43,361 nucleotides of DNA from Sanguibacter inulinus (GTDB lineage: Bacteria > Actinomycetota > Actinomycetes > Actinomycetales > Cellulomonadaceae): assembly GCF_013415325.1 (NCBI RefSeq), contig NZ_JACBYE010000038.1, positions 1 through 43,361 on the forward strand, written 5' to 3'. Below are positions 15,558 to 23,567 of the stretch, piece by piece. The stretch's first letter is position 1. The number at the start of each line of letters is the position of its first letter. A model generated the notes under the pieces. It was given only the letters and a program-made list of their open reading frames with translations. It did no database searches and was not told the origin of the DNA. A program made the translations under genes and the position numbers.

Positions 15558-15619
15558 GGTGCTGGTCGTGCTCGTGGTGCTGGTCGTGCTCGTGGTGCGG
15601 TCGTGCTGGTCGTGCTCGT
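15558..15619. repeat. 18-bp tandem repeat upstream of deoA
   Basis: Two exact copies of GGTGCTGGTCGTGCTCGT lie at 15558-15575 and 15576-15593, and a third, partly disrupted copy ends at 15619. The repeat lies between the cdd terminator and the deoA start on the minus strand. Read as protein it would be only Val/Leu runs, and no real gene is present. Confidence 0.8.
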
Positions 15620-15644
15620 CCTGCGGTCCGTCCCGGGGGACGGG

Positions 15645-15677
15645 TGCGGGCGGCGTCCAGGCTGGACGCCGCCCGCA
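15645..15677 (-). terminator. hairpin terminator after cdd
   Basis: Fourteen perfectly paired bases (15645-15658 with 15664-15677) enclose AGGCT. It begins seven bases past the cdd stop on the minus strand, ending the transporter-cdd unit. Confidence 0.85.
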
Positions 15678-15683
15678 GCGTGC

Positions 15684-16121
15684 TCAGGCGTCGGCGGCCC
15701 GGGTGACGAGGTCGTCAGGTCCGAAGGCGTCGGGCAGCACCTCGCTCATGGGGACGATGCCGCGCATCGTCTCGACGAGCAGCGACGGTCCGCCGTGCTC
15801 CCACAGGAGCTGACGGCACCGGCCGCAGGGCATGAGGGTGTTCCCGTGCCCGTCGACGCAGGTGAAGGCGACGAGGCGCCCTCCGCCCGAGGCGACGAGC
15901 GAGGAGACGAGCCCGCACTCTGCGCAGAGCACGACGCCGTAGGCGGCGTTCTCCACGTTGCAGCCCGTGACGACCCGTCCGTCGTCCACCAGTGCGGCCG
16001 CGCCGACGGGGAACTTCGAGTACGGCGCGTAGGCCTTGGACATGATGTCGCGGGCAGCCCCGCGCAGGGACTCCCAGTCGATCTCTCGGCTCGTGGTCGA
16101 GCCAGCAGTCTCGGTGGTCAT
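15684..16121 (-). CDS. cdd: cytidine deaminase
   Basis: This homotetrameric-type cytidine deaminase has 145 residues and converts (deoxy)cytidine to (deoxy)uridine, the substrate of DeoA. Zinc ligands and catalytic Glu are visible as Cys66-Ala-Glu68 in VVLCAECG and Cys99/Cys102 in MPCGRCRQLLWEH. The N-terminal substrate motif is SKFPVGAAALVDDGRVVTGCNVENAAYG. The ATG lies three bases after the stop of the upstream permease gene, so it is read on the transporter message. A strong terminator follows. The M. tuberculosis order cdd-deoA-add is preserved here with the DUF202 group inserted. Confidence 0.96.
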   Translation of the reverse strand: MTTETAGSTTSREIDWESLRGAARDIMSKAYAPYSKFPVGAAALVDDGRVVTGCNVENAAYGVVLCAECGLVSSLVASGGGRLVAFTCVDGHGNTLMPCGRCRQLLWEHGGPSLLVETMRGIVPMSEVLPDAFGPDDLVTRAADA

Positions 16122-16124
16122 GTC

Positions 16125-17402
16125 TCAGCCCTTCACGTAGGGCTCGCCGGCCGCAGCCGGTCCACGCACACGGCCGACGAGGCCGGCGACCGCGAAGATC
16201 GTCACGATGTACGGGAGCATGAGCATGAACTGGTTGGGGATCGGCGTCTCGAGGACACCGAGCACCTGCTGCAGCTTGTCGGCGAAGCCGAACAGCAGCG
16301 CGGCGCCGAGTGCGCCGACCGGGGACCAGCGGCCGAGGATCATCGCGGCGAGCGCGATGTAACCCTTGCCCGCCGTCATCTCCTGGCCGAAGGCACCGAC
16401 CGAGCCGAGGGTGAAGAACGCCCCACCGAGGCCGGCGACCGCCGAGCCGAGGAGCACGTTGCCCCAGCGCATCTTGTTGACGTTGATGCCGACGGTGTCA
16501 GCAGCCTGGGGGTACTCCCCCACCGCGCGGACACGCAGACCCCAGCGCGTGCGGAACAGCGCGACCGCGATGACCGCGACGGCGATGTACAGCAGGTAGA
16601 CGATGATCGACTGGCGGAACAGCACCGGGCCGAGGATAGGGATCTCGGACAGCAGCGGGATCGGCAGCGACGGCAGGCGCGGCGGCGAGTTGAGGGTCGC
16701 CGCGTTCTCCTTGAGGACCGAGCTGAACAAGAAGCTCGTCAGACCCACCGCGAAGACGTTGAGCACCACACCGACGATGATCTGGTTGACCGAGTACTTG
16801 ACGGTGAAGAGCGCGAGCATTGAGCCGATGAGCAGACCTGCGACAGGTGCCGCGACGAGCCCGAGGTACGCGTTGCCGGTGACGGAACCGAGCACCGCGG
16901 CACCGAAGGCGCCTGTGAGGAGCTGTCCCTCGATCGCGATGTTGACCACGCCGGCACGCTCGTTGAGCAGACCGCCGAGCGCACCGAAGGCGAGCGGCAC
17001 GGCGAGCAGGAGCGAGCCCTGCAGCAGGCTGACGAGGGAGGTGCTCTTGTCGGCCACAGCCCACACCAGGAAGGTGAGGACCCAGAGGACCCCGAAGAGC
17101 CCCGTCACCCAGGTGCCGACCTTGAGGCCCTGACGGACCCGCAGGTAGGAGTAGGCGGCCAGCAGCAGCGCGACGACCGAGAGGATCACGGCGGTGGTGC
17201 GGGTGGGCAGCTCGACGGGGTCGAAGGTCACGAAGTCCGTCGAGGTCGACAGACCGAAGGTGGTCGTCGCGCCGGCGGGCCCGAGGAGACCGAAGACGAC
17301 GAGCGACAGGAGGCCGAAGGCCCCGAGCACGATGGGCAGCCTGTAGGCGCGCTTCGCACTCACGGTCGACACGTCGCCGACCAGGACGTCGGTGGCGGTC
17401 AT
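16125..17402 (-). CDS. nucleoside ABC transporter permease (second, NupC-like)
   Basis: This is a 425-residue inner-membrane permease of the BPD_transp_2 (branched-chain/ribose) family. Several hydrophobic segments start near residue 25. The family stretch LNERAGVVNIAIEGQLLTGAFGA and the downstream TVGINVNKMRWGNVLLGSAVAGLGGAF are typical of permeases paired with BMP-type lipoproteins. Its ATG overlaps the stop of the first permease by four bases (ATGA). The open frame extends upstream inside that gene, but that part has no similarity. Together with its partner it forms the membrane channel for nucleosides. Confidence 0.92.
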   Translation of the reverse strand: MTATDVLVGDVSTVSAKRAYRLPIVLGAFGLLSLVVFGLLGPAGATTTFGLSTSTDFVTFDPVELPTRTTAVILSVVALLLAAYSYLRVRQGLKVGTWVTGLFGVLWVLTFLVWAVADKSTSLVSLLQGSLLLAVPLAFGALGGLLNERAGVVNIAIEGQLLTGAFGAAVLGSVTGNAYLGLVAAPVAGLLIGSMLALFTVKYSVNQIIVGVVLNVFAVGLTSFLFSSVLKENAATLNSPPRLPSLPIPLLSEIPILGPVLFRQSIIVYLLYIAVAVIAVALFRTRWGLRVRAVGEYPQAADTVGINVNKMRWGNVLLGSAVAGLGGAFFTLGSVGAFGQEMTAGKGYIALAAMILGRWSPVGALGAALLFGFADKLQQVLGVLETPIPNQFMLMLPYIVTIFAVAGLVGRVRGPAAAGEPYVKG

Positions 17403-18658
17403 GCGCTGGCACCCTTCGTGAGAGCAGGCTGGATCGGGAGCCGGAAGATCGAACGGATCAGCGGCGGCGCCGCGATGAAGAGGACGACGAGGGACTGGAT
17501 GACGAGGACGATGTTGATCGACGTGCCCGTCGCACCTTCCATCGCCCGGCCACCGACGTTGAGGCCCGCGTAGAGCAGACCTGCGAAGAAGATCCCGAGG
17601 GGCTTGGAGCGGCCGAGCAGCGCGACGGTGATCGCGTCGAAGCCGATCGACCCGGCGATACCGCCGGTGAGAGCCTTCTCGGTCCCGAGGACCTGGACGG
17701 CCCCGGCGAGACCTGTGAGGGCACCCGAGACGACCATGACGAGGACGAAGGACGACGAGACCGCCATGCCGGCAGTCCGCGCGGCGCTCGGGTTCGACCC
17801 GACGGCGCGGAAGCGGAAGCCCCACGTCGAGCGCGTCATGAGCCACCACACGAAGACCGCGGCGAGGATCGCGACGAGGAACCCGGCGTGCAGTCGGAAC
17901 TGGTCGCCGAGCAGCAGCGGCAGCTGGGCGTTCTCCCGGATGCCGGGGCTCTTGGGCTGGTTGGAGCCCTCACGCGTGAAGGACGACGTGGTGAGCAGGT
18001 AGGCCACCAGGTACAGCGCGATGTAGTTGAGCATGATCGTGACGATCACCTCGTGCGCACCGGTCCGGGCCTTGAGGAACCCGGCGACACCAGCCCACAC
18101 ACCACCGGCGAGGATTCCGCCGATGATCGCGAGCAGCAGGTGCAGGACGGGCGGGAGCGACCAGGTGAAGCCGATGTAGCCACCGATGGCCGCGCCCATG
18201 AGCACCTGCCCCTGGGCGCCGATGTTGAACAGGCCGGCGCGGAAGCCGACGGCCACGCCGAGCGCGGCGATGATGAGCGGCGTCGCGACGGTCATGGTCT
18301 CGGTGAGCGGGCGCAGGGCGCGCGCAGCCGAGGGGGCGTCGTAGTTGAAGACGGCCCCGCGGAACATCGCGGTGTAGGCGTCGCTGACCGACGACCACGC
18401 GGCGCCGAAGAAGTCGGCGGGCCGGGCGAAGATGTAGCTCGCGGTGTCACGGACGTCAGGGTCGACGGCGATGATGAGGAGTCCGCCGATGACGAGGGCC
18501 AGCACGAAGGCCAGGACTGTCACCCCGAACCCACCGGTGGTCACCTCGCGCAGGACCTGGGCGGCGCGGCCTCCGGTCGCAGCGGTCGGCTGCTCGACGT
18601 CCTTCGCCGGGAGAGCGGGAGGGACGCTCTTCTCGGGATCGGTGCGCTGGTCGTTCAC
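17399..18658 (-). CDS. nucleoside ABC transporter permease (first, NupB-like)
   Basis: This is a 419-residue permease of the same family as the next gene. A charged cytosolic N-terminus (about 1-40) is followed by a membrane segment VLAFVLALVIGGLLIIAV and multiple further helices. The conserved LFNIGAQGQVLMGAAIGGYIGF and MTRSTWGFRFRAVGSNPSAARTAGM motifs place it with permeases of guanosine/nucleoside transporters such as BmpA-NupABC. It starts with GTG overlapping the ATPase stop by four bases and ends overlapping the second permease, so ATPase and permeases are co-translated. Confidence 0.92.
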   Translation of the reverse strand: MNDQRTDPEKSVPPALPAKDVEQPTAATGGRAAQVLREVTTGGFGVTVLAFVLALVIGGLLIIAVDPDVRDTASYIFARPADFFGAAWSSVSDAYTAMFRGAVFNYDAPSAARALRPLTETMTVATPLIIAALGVAVGFRAGLFNIGAQGQVLMGAAIGGYIGFTWSLPPVLHLLLAIIGGILAGGVWAGVAGFLKARTGAHEVIVTIMLNYIALYLVAYLLTTSSFTREGSNQPKSPGIRENAQLPLLLGDQFRLHAGFLVAILAAVFVWWLMTRSTWGFRFRAVGSNPSAARTAGMAVSSSFVLVMVVSGALTGLAGAVQVLGTEKALTGGIAGSIGFDAITVALLGRSKPLGIFFAGLLYAGLNVGGRAMEGATGTSINIVLVIQSLVVLFIAAPPLIRSIFRLPIQPALTKGASA

Positions 18659-20220
18659 TGGGTCTTCCCTGTCTGGTCGTCTCGAGGTGCCGGCGTGACT
18701 GTGGCCTGGGCGAGCGCCTCGTCGTGCGGGACGCCGGCCATCATGAGGCCGAGGACGTCGCGGGGGGTGGTGGAGGGGACGATGCCGATGATCCTGCCGC
18801 GGTACATGACGGCGATGCGGTCGGCGAGCTCGACGACCTCGTCGAGCTCGGTCGACACGATGATCACGGGGGTGCCGTTGTCGCGCTCCTGGACGATCCT
18901 GCGGTGCAGGAACTCGATCGAGCCGACGTCGACACCACGTGTCGGCTGGCTCGCGATGAACAGCTTGAGCGGACGGGAGAGCTCGCGGGCGAGCACGACC
19001 TTCTGCTGGTTGCCACCCGAGAGGCGTCCGACGTGCTCGCCGGGACCCTGCGTGCGGATGTCGAACTCGTCGATGCGCTTCTCGGCGTTCTTGCGGATCG
19101 CCGTGAGGTCGAGTGCGATGCCCTTGGCGTAGGGCGCCTTGTCGTAGAGGTCGAGCACGAGGTTCTCGGCGACGGAGAAGTCGAGGACGAGCCCGTCGAC
19201 CTTGCGGTCCTCGGGGACGAAGCCGACGCCTGCGCGGAGCACCTTGTCGGGGCTGAGCCCGGTGATCGAGCGCCCGTCGAGGGTGATGGTCCCCGCGGAG
19301 CTGGGCACGAGCCCGAGGATCGCCTCGGACAGCTCGGTCTGGCCGTTGCCCTGGACACCGGCGATCGCGACGATCTCGCCCTGCGCGACGTCGAAGGACA
19401 CGTCGTCGACGACGGCCTGACCTGTCGCAGACAGCACGGTGAGGTGGTCGACGACGAAGGTGCGCTCCCCCGGCGTCGCGGGAGCCTTGTCGAGACCGAG
19501 GGACACGGCGCGGCCGACCATGAGCGAGGCGAGCTCGCCCTCGGAGGCTGTCGGCTCGGCGGAGCCCATGACCTTGCCGCGACGGATGACCGTGATGACG
19601 TCGGCGACAGCCTTGACCTCACGGAGCTTGTGGGTGATGAAGACGAGGGACGTGCCGGCAGCCTTGAGCTGACGCATGATCTCGATGAGCTCGTCGGTCT
19701 CCTGCGGGGTGAGCACCGCTGTGGGCTCGTCCAGGATGAGGACCTTGGCCTCGCGGGCCAGGGCCTTGACGATCTCGACACGCTGCTGGACTCCGACAGG
19801 GAGGTCCTCGACGACGGCGTCGGGGTCCAGGCCGAAGCCGAACCTGTCGGACAGCTCGCGCACCCGGCGGCGTGCGGACTCGAGGTCGAGGAATCCCCCG
19901 GCCTTCGTGTCTTCGCTGCCGAGCATGACGTTCTCGGCGACGGTGAACACGGGCACCAGCATGAAGTGCTGGTGCACCATGCCGATCCCTGCGCGCAGCG
20001 CGTCGCCCGGTCCTCGGAAGTCGACAGGGGTGTCGTCGACGACGATCTCGCCCGAGTCGGCCTGGTACAGGCCGAACAGGACGTTCATGAGTGTGCTCTT
20101 GCCGGCACCGTTCTCCCCGAGGAGGGCGTGGACCTGCCCTTCTTCGACGACCAGGTCGATGTGGTCGTTCGCGACGAGCGGACCGAAGGACTTGGTGATC
20201 CCTCGCAGTTCCAACTTCAC
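18655..20220 (-). CDS. nucleoside ABC transporter ATPase (dual nucleotide-binding domains)
   Basis: This is a 521-residue fused ATPase energising the nucleoside importer. The first domain has Walker A GENGAGKST at 35-43, Q-loop MVHQHFMLVPVFTVAENVMLG, signature LPVGVQQRVEIVKAL and Walker B VLILDEPTAVLTP. The second has a degenerate P-loop GVQGNGQTELSEAILG near residue 290, signature LSGGNQQKVVLAREL and Walker B region LFIASQPTRGVDVGS, the usual asymmetry of sugar and nucleoside dual ATPases. The GTG start has AAGGAG seven bases upstream. It follows the binding-protein gene across a strong hairpin, which would let the lipoprotein be made in excess. Confidence 0.93.
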   Translation of the reverse strand: MKLELRGITKSFGPLVANDHIDLVVEEGQVHALLGENGAGKSTLMNVLFGLYQADSGEIVVDDTPVDFRGPGDALRAGIGMVHQHFMLVPVFTVAENVMLGSEDTKAGGFLDLESARRRVRELSDRFGFGLDPDAVVEDLPVGVQQRVEIVKALAREAKVLILDEPTAVLTPQETDELIEIMRQLKAAGTSLVFITHKLREVKAVADVITVIRRGKVMGSAEPTASEGELASLMVGRAVSLGLDKAPATPGERTFVVDHLTVLSATGQAVVDDVSFDVAQGEIVAIAGVQGNGQTELSEAILGLVPSSAGTITLDGRSITGLSPDKVLRAGVGFVPEDRKVDGLVLDFSVAENLVLDLYDKAPYAKGIALDLTAIRKNAEKRIDEFDIRTQGPGEHVGRLSGGNQQKVVLARELSRPLKLFIASQPTRGVDVGSIEFLHRRIVQERDNGTPVIIVSTELDEVVELADRIAVMYRGRIIGIVPSTTPRDVLGLMMAGVPHDEALAQATVTPAPRDDQTGKTQ

Positions 20221-20274
20221 GTGCGTTCTCCTTCAAGCGCGCCGACAACCTGCCAGCGACAGTAGACCAGAAGA

Positions 20275-20312
20275 GGCCAAGCCGGCCCGACGTGCGTCGG
20301 GCCGGCTTGGCC
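20275..20312 (-). terminator. strong hairpin between the binding-protein and ATPase genes
   Basis: Arms 20275-20292 and 20295-20312 pair over 18 bases around a minimal loop (17 bp with a GTGC loop). On the minus strand it lies 18 bases after the bmpA stop and before the ATPase start, so partial termination here would set the ratio of lipoprotein to transporter. Confidence 0.85.
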
Positions 20313-20329
20313 GGTCGTTCAGGGGTACG

Positions 20330-21421
20330 TCACGGGGCGCTCGGGGACTCCACCACGATCGTCCCGTTGATGATGTCCTCACGGAGCGCGTCGACCTGGT
20401 CCTTGAGCTCCTGCGGGACCTTGCTGTCGAACTCGTGGAACTCGGAGATGTCCACGCCACCGTTCTCGAGCGTGCCGACGTACGGCTCGGGCGAGAAGGA
20501 GGACTCGGAGGCAGCGGTGATGACGTCCTCGACCGAGGTGCCGATCTGCTTGAGCACCGAGGTGAGGATGACGTCAGCCGAGTCGGGGTTCACGAGAGCA
20601 CCGTCGGAGTCGACCCAGATGATCGAGACGCCCTCGGCGTCCTTCGCAGCGGCGAGCGAGCCCGCGCCGACCGGTCCGGCCACGGGCATGATGATGTCCG
20701 CGCCCTGAGAGATGAAGGTCTGCGTGAGCTGCTGGCCCTTCGACTGGTCCTCGAAGTCACCGGTGAAGGAGCCGTTCTGCGCGTCCTTGTCCCAGCCGAG
20801 GGTCTTGACGTCGGTGCCGTTGTCCTCGTTGTACTTGGCGACGCCGTCGACGAAGCCGTCCATGAAGATCGAGACCGTCGGGATCTGGATGCCGCCGTAG
20901 GTGGCGACGGTGCCCGTCTCGGACATGCCTGCTGCGACGTAGCCCGCGAGGTACGCAGCCTCGGCGGTGTTGAAGCTCAGCGGCTTGACGTTGGGGAGCT
21001 CGATCGGAGCGCCGTCGGCGTCTGCGGCGGTCGAGTCGACGATCGCGAACTCGGTGTCCGGGTTGGCCTTGGCGGCGTCACCCGTCGCGGTGCTCAGCAG
21101 GAAGCCGACCGTGACGACGATGTTGCAGTTGCCGGTGATGAGGTTGTCGATGTTCGGCGCGAAGTCGGACTCGCTCTGCGACTCCTGGGTCGCGACCTCG
21201 ATGCCGAGCGCGTCGCGCGCGGCGGCCAGGCCGTTGAAGCCCGACTCGTTGAAGGACTTGTCGTCGAAGCCACCGGAGTCGGAGACCATGCAGGCCTTGA
21301 AGTCCGAGCCACCCTCGGCTGCGGCGCCGCTGGTCGCGTCGTCCTCGGGTGCGTCACCGCAGGCGGACAGGACCAGAGCAGCGGCGGCCGTGACCGCTGC
21401 GAGCTGAACAACTCTCTTCAC
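20330..21421 (-). CDS. bmpA: BMP-family nucleoside-binding lipoprotein
   Basis: This 363-residue PnrA/BmpA-type solute-binding lipoprotein delivers nucleosides to the adjacent ABC transporter. The signal peptide KRVVQLAAVTAAAALVLSAC ends in a lipobox with Cys21, giving lipid anchoring. The mature protein has the family stretches MVSDSGGFDDKSFNESGFNG, VTVGFLLSTATGDAAKANPDTEF, FNTAEAAYLAGYVAAG, the GPVGAGSLAAAKD segment and WVDSDG. The GTG at 21421 is chosen over an ATG 48 bases upstream because it has AGGAG seven bases before it and gives a compact signal peptide. A hairpin follows. A 22-bp imperfect palindrome lies upstream. Confidence 0.93.
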   Translation of the reverse strand: MKRVVQLAAVTAAAALVLSACGDAPEDDATSGAAAEGGSDFKACMVSDSGGFDDKSFNESGFNGLAAARDALGIEVATQESQSESDFAPNIDNLITGNCNIVVTVGFLLSTATGDAAKANPDTEFAIVDSTAADADGAPIELPNVKPLSFNTAEAAYLAGYVAAGMSETGTVATYGGIQIPTVSIFMDGFVDGVAKYNEDNGTDVKTLGWDKDAQNGSFTGDFEDQSKGQQLTQTFISQGADIIMPVAGPVGAGSLAAAKDAEGVSIIWVDSDGALVNPDSADVILTSVLKQIGTSVEDVITAASESSFSPEPYVGTLENGGVDISEFHEFDSKVPQELKDQVDALREDIINGTIVVESPSAP

Positions 21422-21550
21422 GTGGAACTCCTGGTGTTCTTGTCGAGGAGCCGTTCCGGACGGGTCCACCTACATGGGCGCCGTTGCAGCACGCAGGTGG
21501 GCCCGGACGACCCTTGGTGACACGCACACTAGTGGTCGATCGGTTAACAG

Positions 21551-21572
21551 GGTGTTACCGGGAGGTCACACC
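21551..21572. promoter_or_regulatory. 22-bp imperfect palindrome upstream of the nucleoside operon
   Basis: GGTGTTAC at 21551-21558 and GTCACACC at 21565-21572 match as inverted arms in 7 of 8 positions around CGGGAG. It lies about 130 bases before the bmpA start and may be an operator, for example for a GntR- or DeoR-type regulator. The arm spacing does not match the usual CRP/GlxR site. I could not assign a convincing promoter in this gap. Confidence 0.35.
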
Positions 21573-21616
21573 GACCCTTCGTTACCAAACTGCAAACCAG
21601 TCCGCATCCCGAGAAC

Positions 21617-22822
21617 TCAGGCTCGGCCGGTCAGCGCCACCCGGGCGAGCATCGCGACGCCGTGCGAGATGGCCCCTTCGTCCACCTGCATGTCGCCCTG
21701 GTGGATGTCGTAGGTGTGGCCTCCGGGCGTGCGTGTCCCGAGCCGCGCGAGTGCTCCAGGGATCTTGGTGAGGTACCAGGCGAAGTCTTCGCCGCCGAGG
21801 GACTGCTCGGTGAGCTGGACGGACTGCGGGCCGATCATCTCGCGGGCCGCGGCCTCGAGAGCGGTCGTGCAGCGCTCGTCGTTCTCGACAGGCGGCACGC
21901 CGCGCTGGTGCACCACGTCGACGTCGACACCGTATGGAGCGCAGATCTGCTCGAGGGCGTCGTGCATGACCTGGGCCGCGTGCTCCCACGCACGTCCGTC
22001 GAGGCAGCGCAGCGTGCCGCGGACGGTGCCGGTCGTCGGGATCGCGTTGTGCGCCTGGCCCGCGTGCACAGCCCCCCAGGTGAGGTTGACCCCGGAGCGC
22101 GGGTCGAGCCTGCGTCCGAGGACAGCGGGCGCCTGGGTGATGACCTGCCCGAGGGCGAAGACCACGTCACCGGTGAGGTGCGGGCGCGACGTGTGCCCAC
22201 CGCTCGACGACAGCGTCACGGTGACCTCGTCGGAGGCCGAGGTGATCGGGCCGATGCGCGAGCCGATGGTCCCGAGGTCGATCTTCGGGTCGCAGTGCAC
22301 AGCGTAGATCTCCTCGACACCCTCGAGGACACCCTGCTCGAGCAGGTCGAGCGCTCCCCCAGGCTGGACCTCCTCGGCGGGCTGGAAGATCAGACGGACG
22401 GGTCGCTCGAGCTGCCCGGCCTCGTGGAGCTCTGCGAGGACGAGCCCGGCGCCGAGGACGACAGTCGTGTGGACGTCGTGCCCGCAGGCGTGCGCGACCC
22501 CGTGGGTGGTCGAGGCGAAGGGCAGACCCGTCGTCTCGACGAGGGGCAGCGCGTCGATGTCGGCGCGCAGAGCAAGACGGCGGTGCCCGCTCTCTGCCGG
22601 TGTGGGACCGATGTCGCAGGTGAGGCCGGTCCCTGTGAGCATCCGAGGCTCGAGCCCGGCGGCACGCAGCCGCTCGGCGACCACCGCCGTCGTGCGGGTC
22701 TCGGTGCGCGCGACCTCGGGATGCGCGTGGATGTCCCGCCGGATCGCCACGAGCTCGTCGTGCAGCCCCTGGGTCAGGGCAGCGATGCGGTCGGCAGACA
22801 CGAGGGTTCCAGAGGTGCTCAC
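21617..22822 (-). CDS. M20 family amidohydrolase / metallopeptidase (AmiA/AmiB-like)
   Basis: This is a 401-residue cytosolic dinuclear metal amidohydrolase of the M20D (HipO/AmaA/IAA-amino acid hydrolase) type, which cleaves N-acyl or N-carbamoyl amino acids. Metal-binding motifs are LRADIDALP, HACGHDVHT (near residue 100), the catalytic Glu pair in FQPAEEVQPGG, AVHCDP, and the C-terminal GGEDFAWYL. The dimerization domain contains SSGGHTSRPH. The GTG start has TAACCT six bases upstream and no ribosome binding site. M. tuberculosis has amiA1/amiB1 of this family next to deoD, so its presence near the salvage genes is conserved. Substrate is unknown. Confidence 0.9.
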   Translation of the reverse strand: MSTSGTLVSADRIAALTQGLHDELVAIRRDIHAHPEVARTETRTTAVVAERLRAAGLEPRMLTGTGLTCDIGPTPAESGHRRLALRADIDALPLVETTGLPFASTTHGVAHACGHDVHTTVVLGAGLVLAELHEAGQLERPVRLIFQPAEEVQPGGALDLLEQGVLEGVEEIYAVHCDPKIDLGTIGSRIGPITSASDEVTVTLSSSGGHTSRPHLTGDVVFALGQVITQAPAVLGRRLDPRSGVNLTWGAVHAGQAHNAIPTTGTVRGTLRCLDGRAWEHAAQVMHDALEQICAPYGVDVDVVHQRGVPPVENDERCTTALEAAAREMIGPQSVQLTEQSLGGEDFAWYLTKIPGALARLGTRTPGGHTYDIHQGDMQVDEGAISHGVAMLARVALTGRA

Positions 22823-22828
22823 CGGTCG

Positions 22829-22834
22829 AGGTTA
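22829..22834 (-). promoter_or_regulatory. -10 element of a leaderless promoter for the M20 amidohydrolase
   Basis: On the minus strand TAACCT ends six bases before the GTG at 22822. The GGATAACCTC context is identical to that before PNP (102-111). Confidence 0.55.
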
Positions 22835-22904
22835 TCCCCGACGGAGGTCGGAGCGATGGCGACGACCGCTCTGCGGTCCTGCACGTCGACCGCAGCCTCT
22901 TCAG

Positions 22905-22952
22905 TGAGCCTTCCCACGGTGCCCGCACTCTGTTGGCGCCCCGGAAGGCTCA
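22905..22952 (-). terminator. inverted repeat after the effector module
   Basis: TGAGCCTTCC (22905-22914) pairs with its complement at 22943-22952 across a 28-base loop. On the minus strand it follows the stop of the small membrane protein at 22965. A second 8-bp inverted repeat lies at 22871-22895. Terminator role is inferred. Confidence 0.4.
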
Positions 22953-22964
22953 GGTCCAAGCACA

Positions 22965-23567
22965 TCAGTCGTCGCTCTGCAGCTCTGCGAGGCGCTCAGC
23001 AGTAAGGAAGCAGTCCGTGGATACGGAGATCCCGATGGGGTCTCCAGTCACCAAGGTGACACGCCCGCCGCGCTCCGTGGCCAGATCGATGTACTGGGTG
23101 CCCGACACCGCCGTCTTCCGCACGCTGCGGGTGTATCCGTTCCGCCGGGCGATTGAGGAGACGATCTCGATCGCCCGTTCGGTCTGAGCCGCATCCAAAG
23201 ACAGGAAGCCGAAGGATCTCGATTGCTCGGACCGCGCACCGAGGTTCTCGCTCTCGGCATTCGTGCACCCCAATATGTCATAGTCCACGGCGTCGTGCTC
23301 CCATATGATCGGACCAAAATCCCCCTCGAGGCCCGCCCTAATCTCAGTCAGAACAACTGAGGTCACCCCTTGCATCTCTTCGAAAGAGGCCCGAGCCCTC
23401 ATCTCCATCAGAGCCTCCTCAATCTCCTGTGCCGATGGATTTCCATAGCCCTGCATGTCACGCACAACTTTCACGACCTCGACCACTCCCCAGATCAGAA
23501 GAACACAGAGCGCTCCCGCCACGACACCAGCCCACGGGCGACGACGTCGGCCCGTCGTCTCCCTCAT
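22965..23567 (-). CDS. small membrane-anchored protein, possible immunity protein
   Basis: This 200-residue protein has no name I can assign firmly. An RRRR-containing N-terminus and one membrane helix (AGVVAGALCVLLIWGVVEVV, about 13-32) precede an extracytoplasmic domain with EEMQGVTSVVLTEIRAGLEG and a single WEHDAVDYDILGCT motif, faintly like LppA-family lipoproteins. There is no lipobox, so it is anchored by the helix. Its ATG overlaps the stop of the hydrolase gene by four bases (ATGA). Base composition is visibly less GC-rich than in the flanking genes. Its place after a WXG100-like/hydrolase pair suggests it neutralises that hydrolase outside the membrane; this is inference. Confidence 0.5.
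   Translation of the reverse strand: MRETTGRRRRPWAGVVAGALCVLLIWGVVEVVKVVRDMQGYGNPSAQEIEEALMEMRARASFEEMQGVTSVVLTEIRAGLEGDFGPIIWEHDAVDYDILGCTNAESENLGARSEQSRSFGFLSLDAAQTERAIEIVSSIARRNGYTRSVRKTAVSGTQYIDLATERGGRVTLVTGDPIGISVSTDCFLTAERLAELQSDD

Noticed and set aside
13605-16823. Open frame of more than 1000 codons on the plus strand opposite deoA, cdd and the permease gene
   Set aside because: It is Arg/Asp/Glu/Gly-rich, has no recognisable motif and is antisense to well-supported genes; it results from high GC at third codon positions.
18724-21520. Long plus-strand open frames opposite the transporter ATPase and bmpA
   Set aside because: Low-complexity acidic or Ser/Thr translations lying antisense to genes with clear Walker and lipobox motifs.
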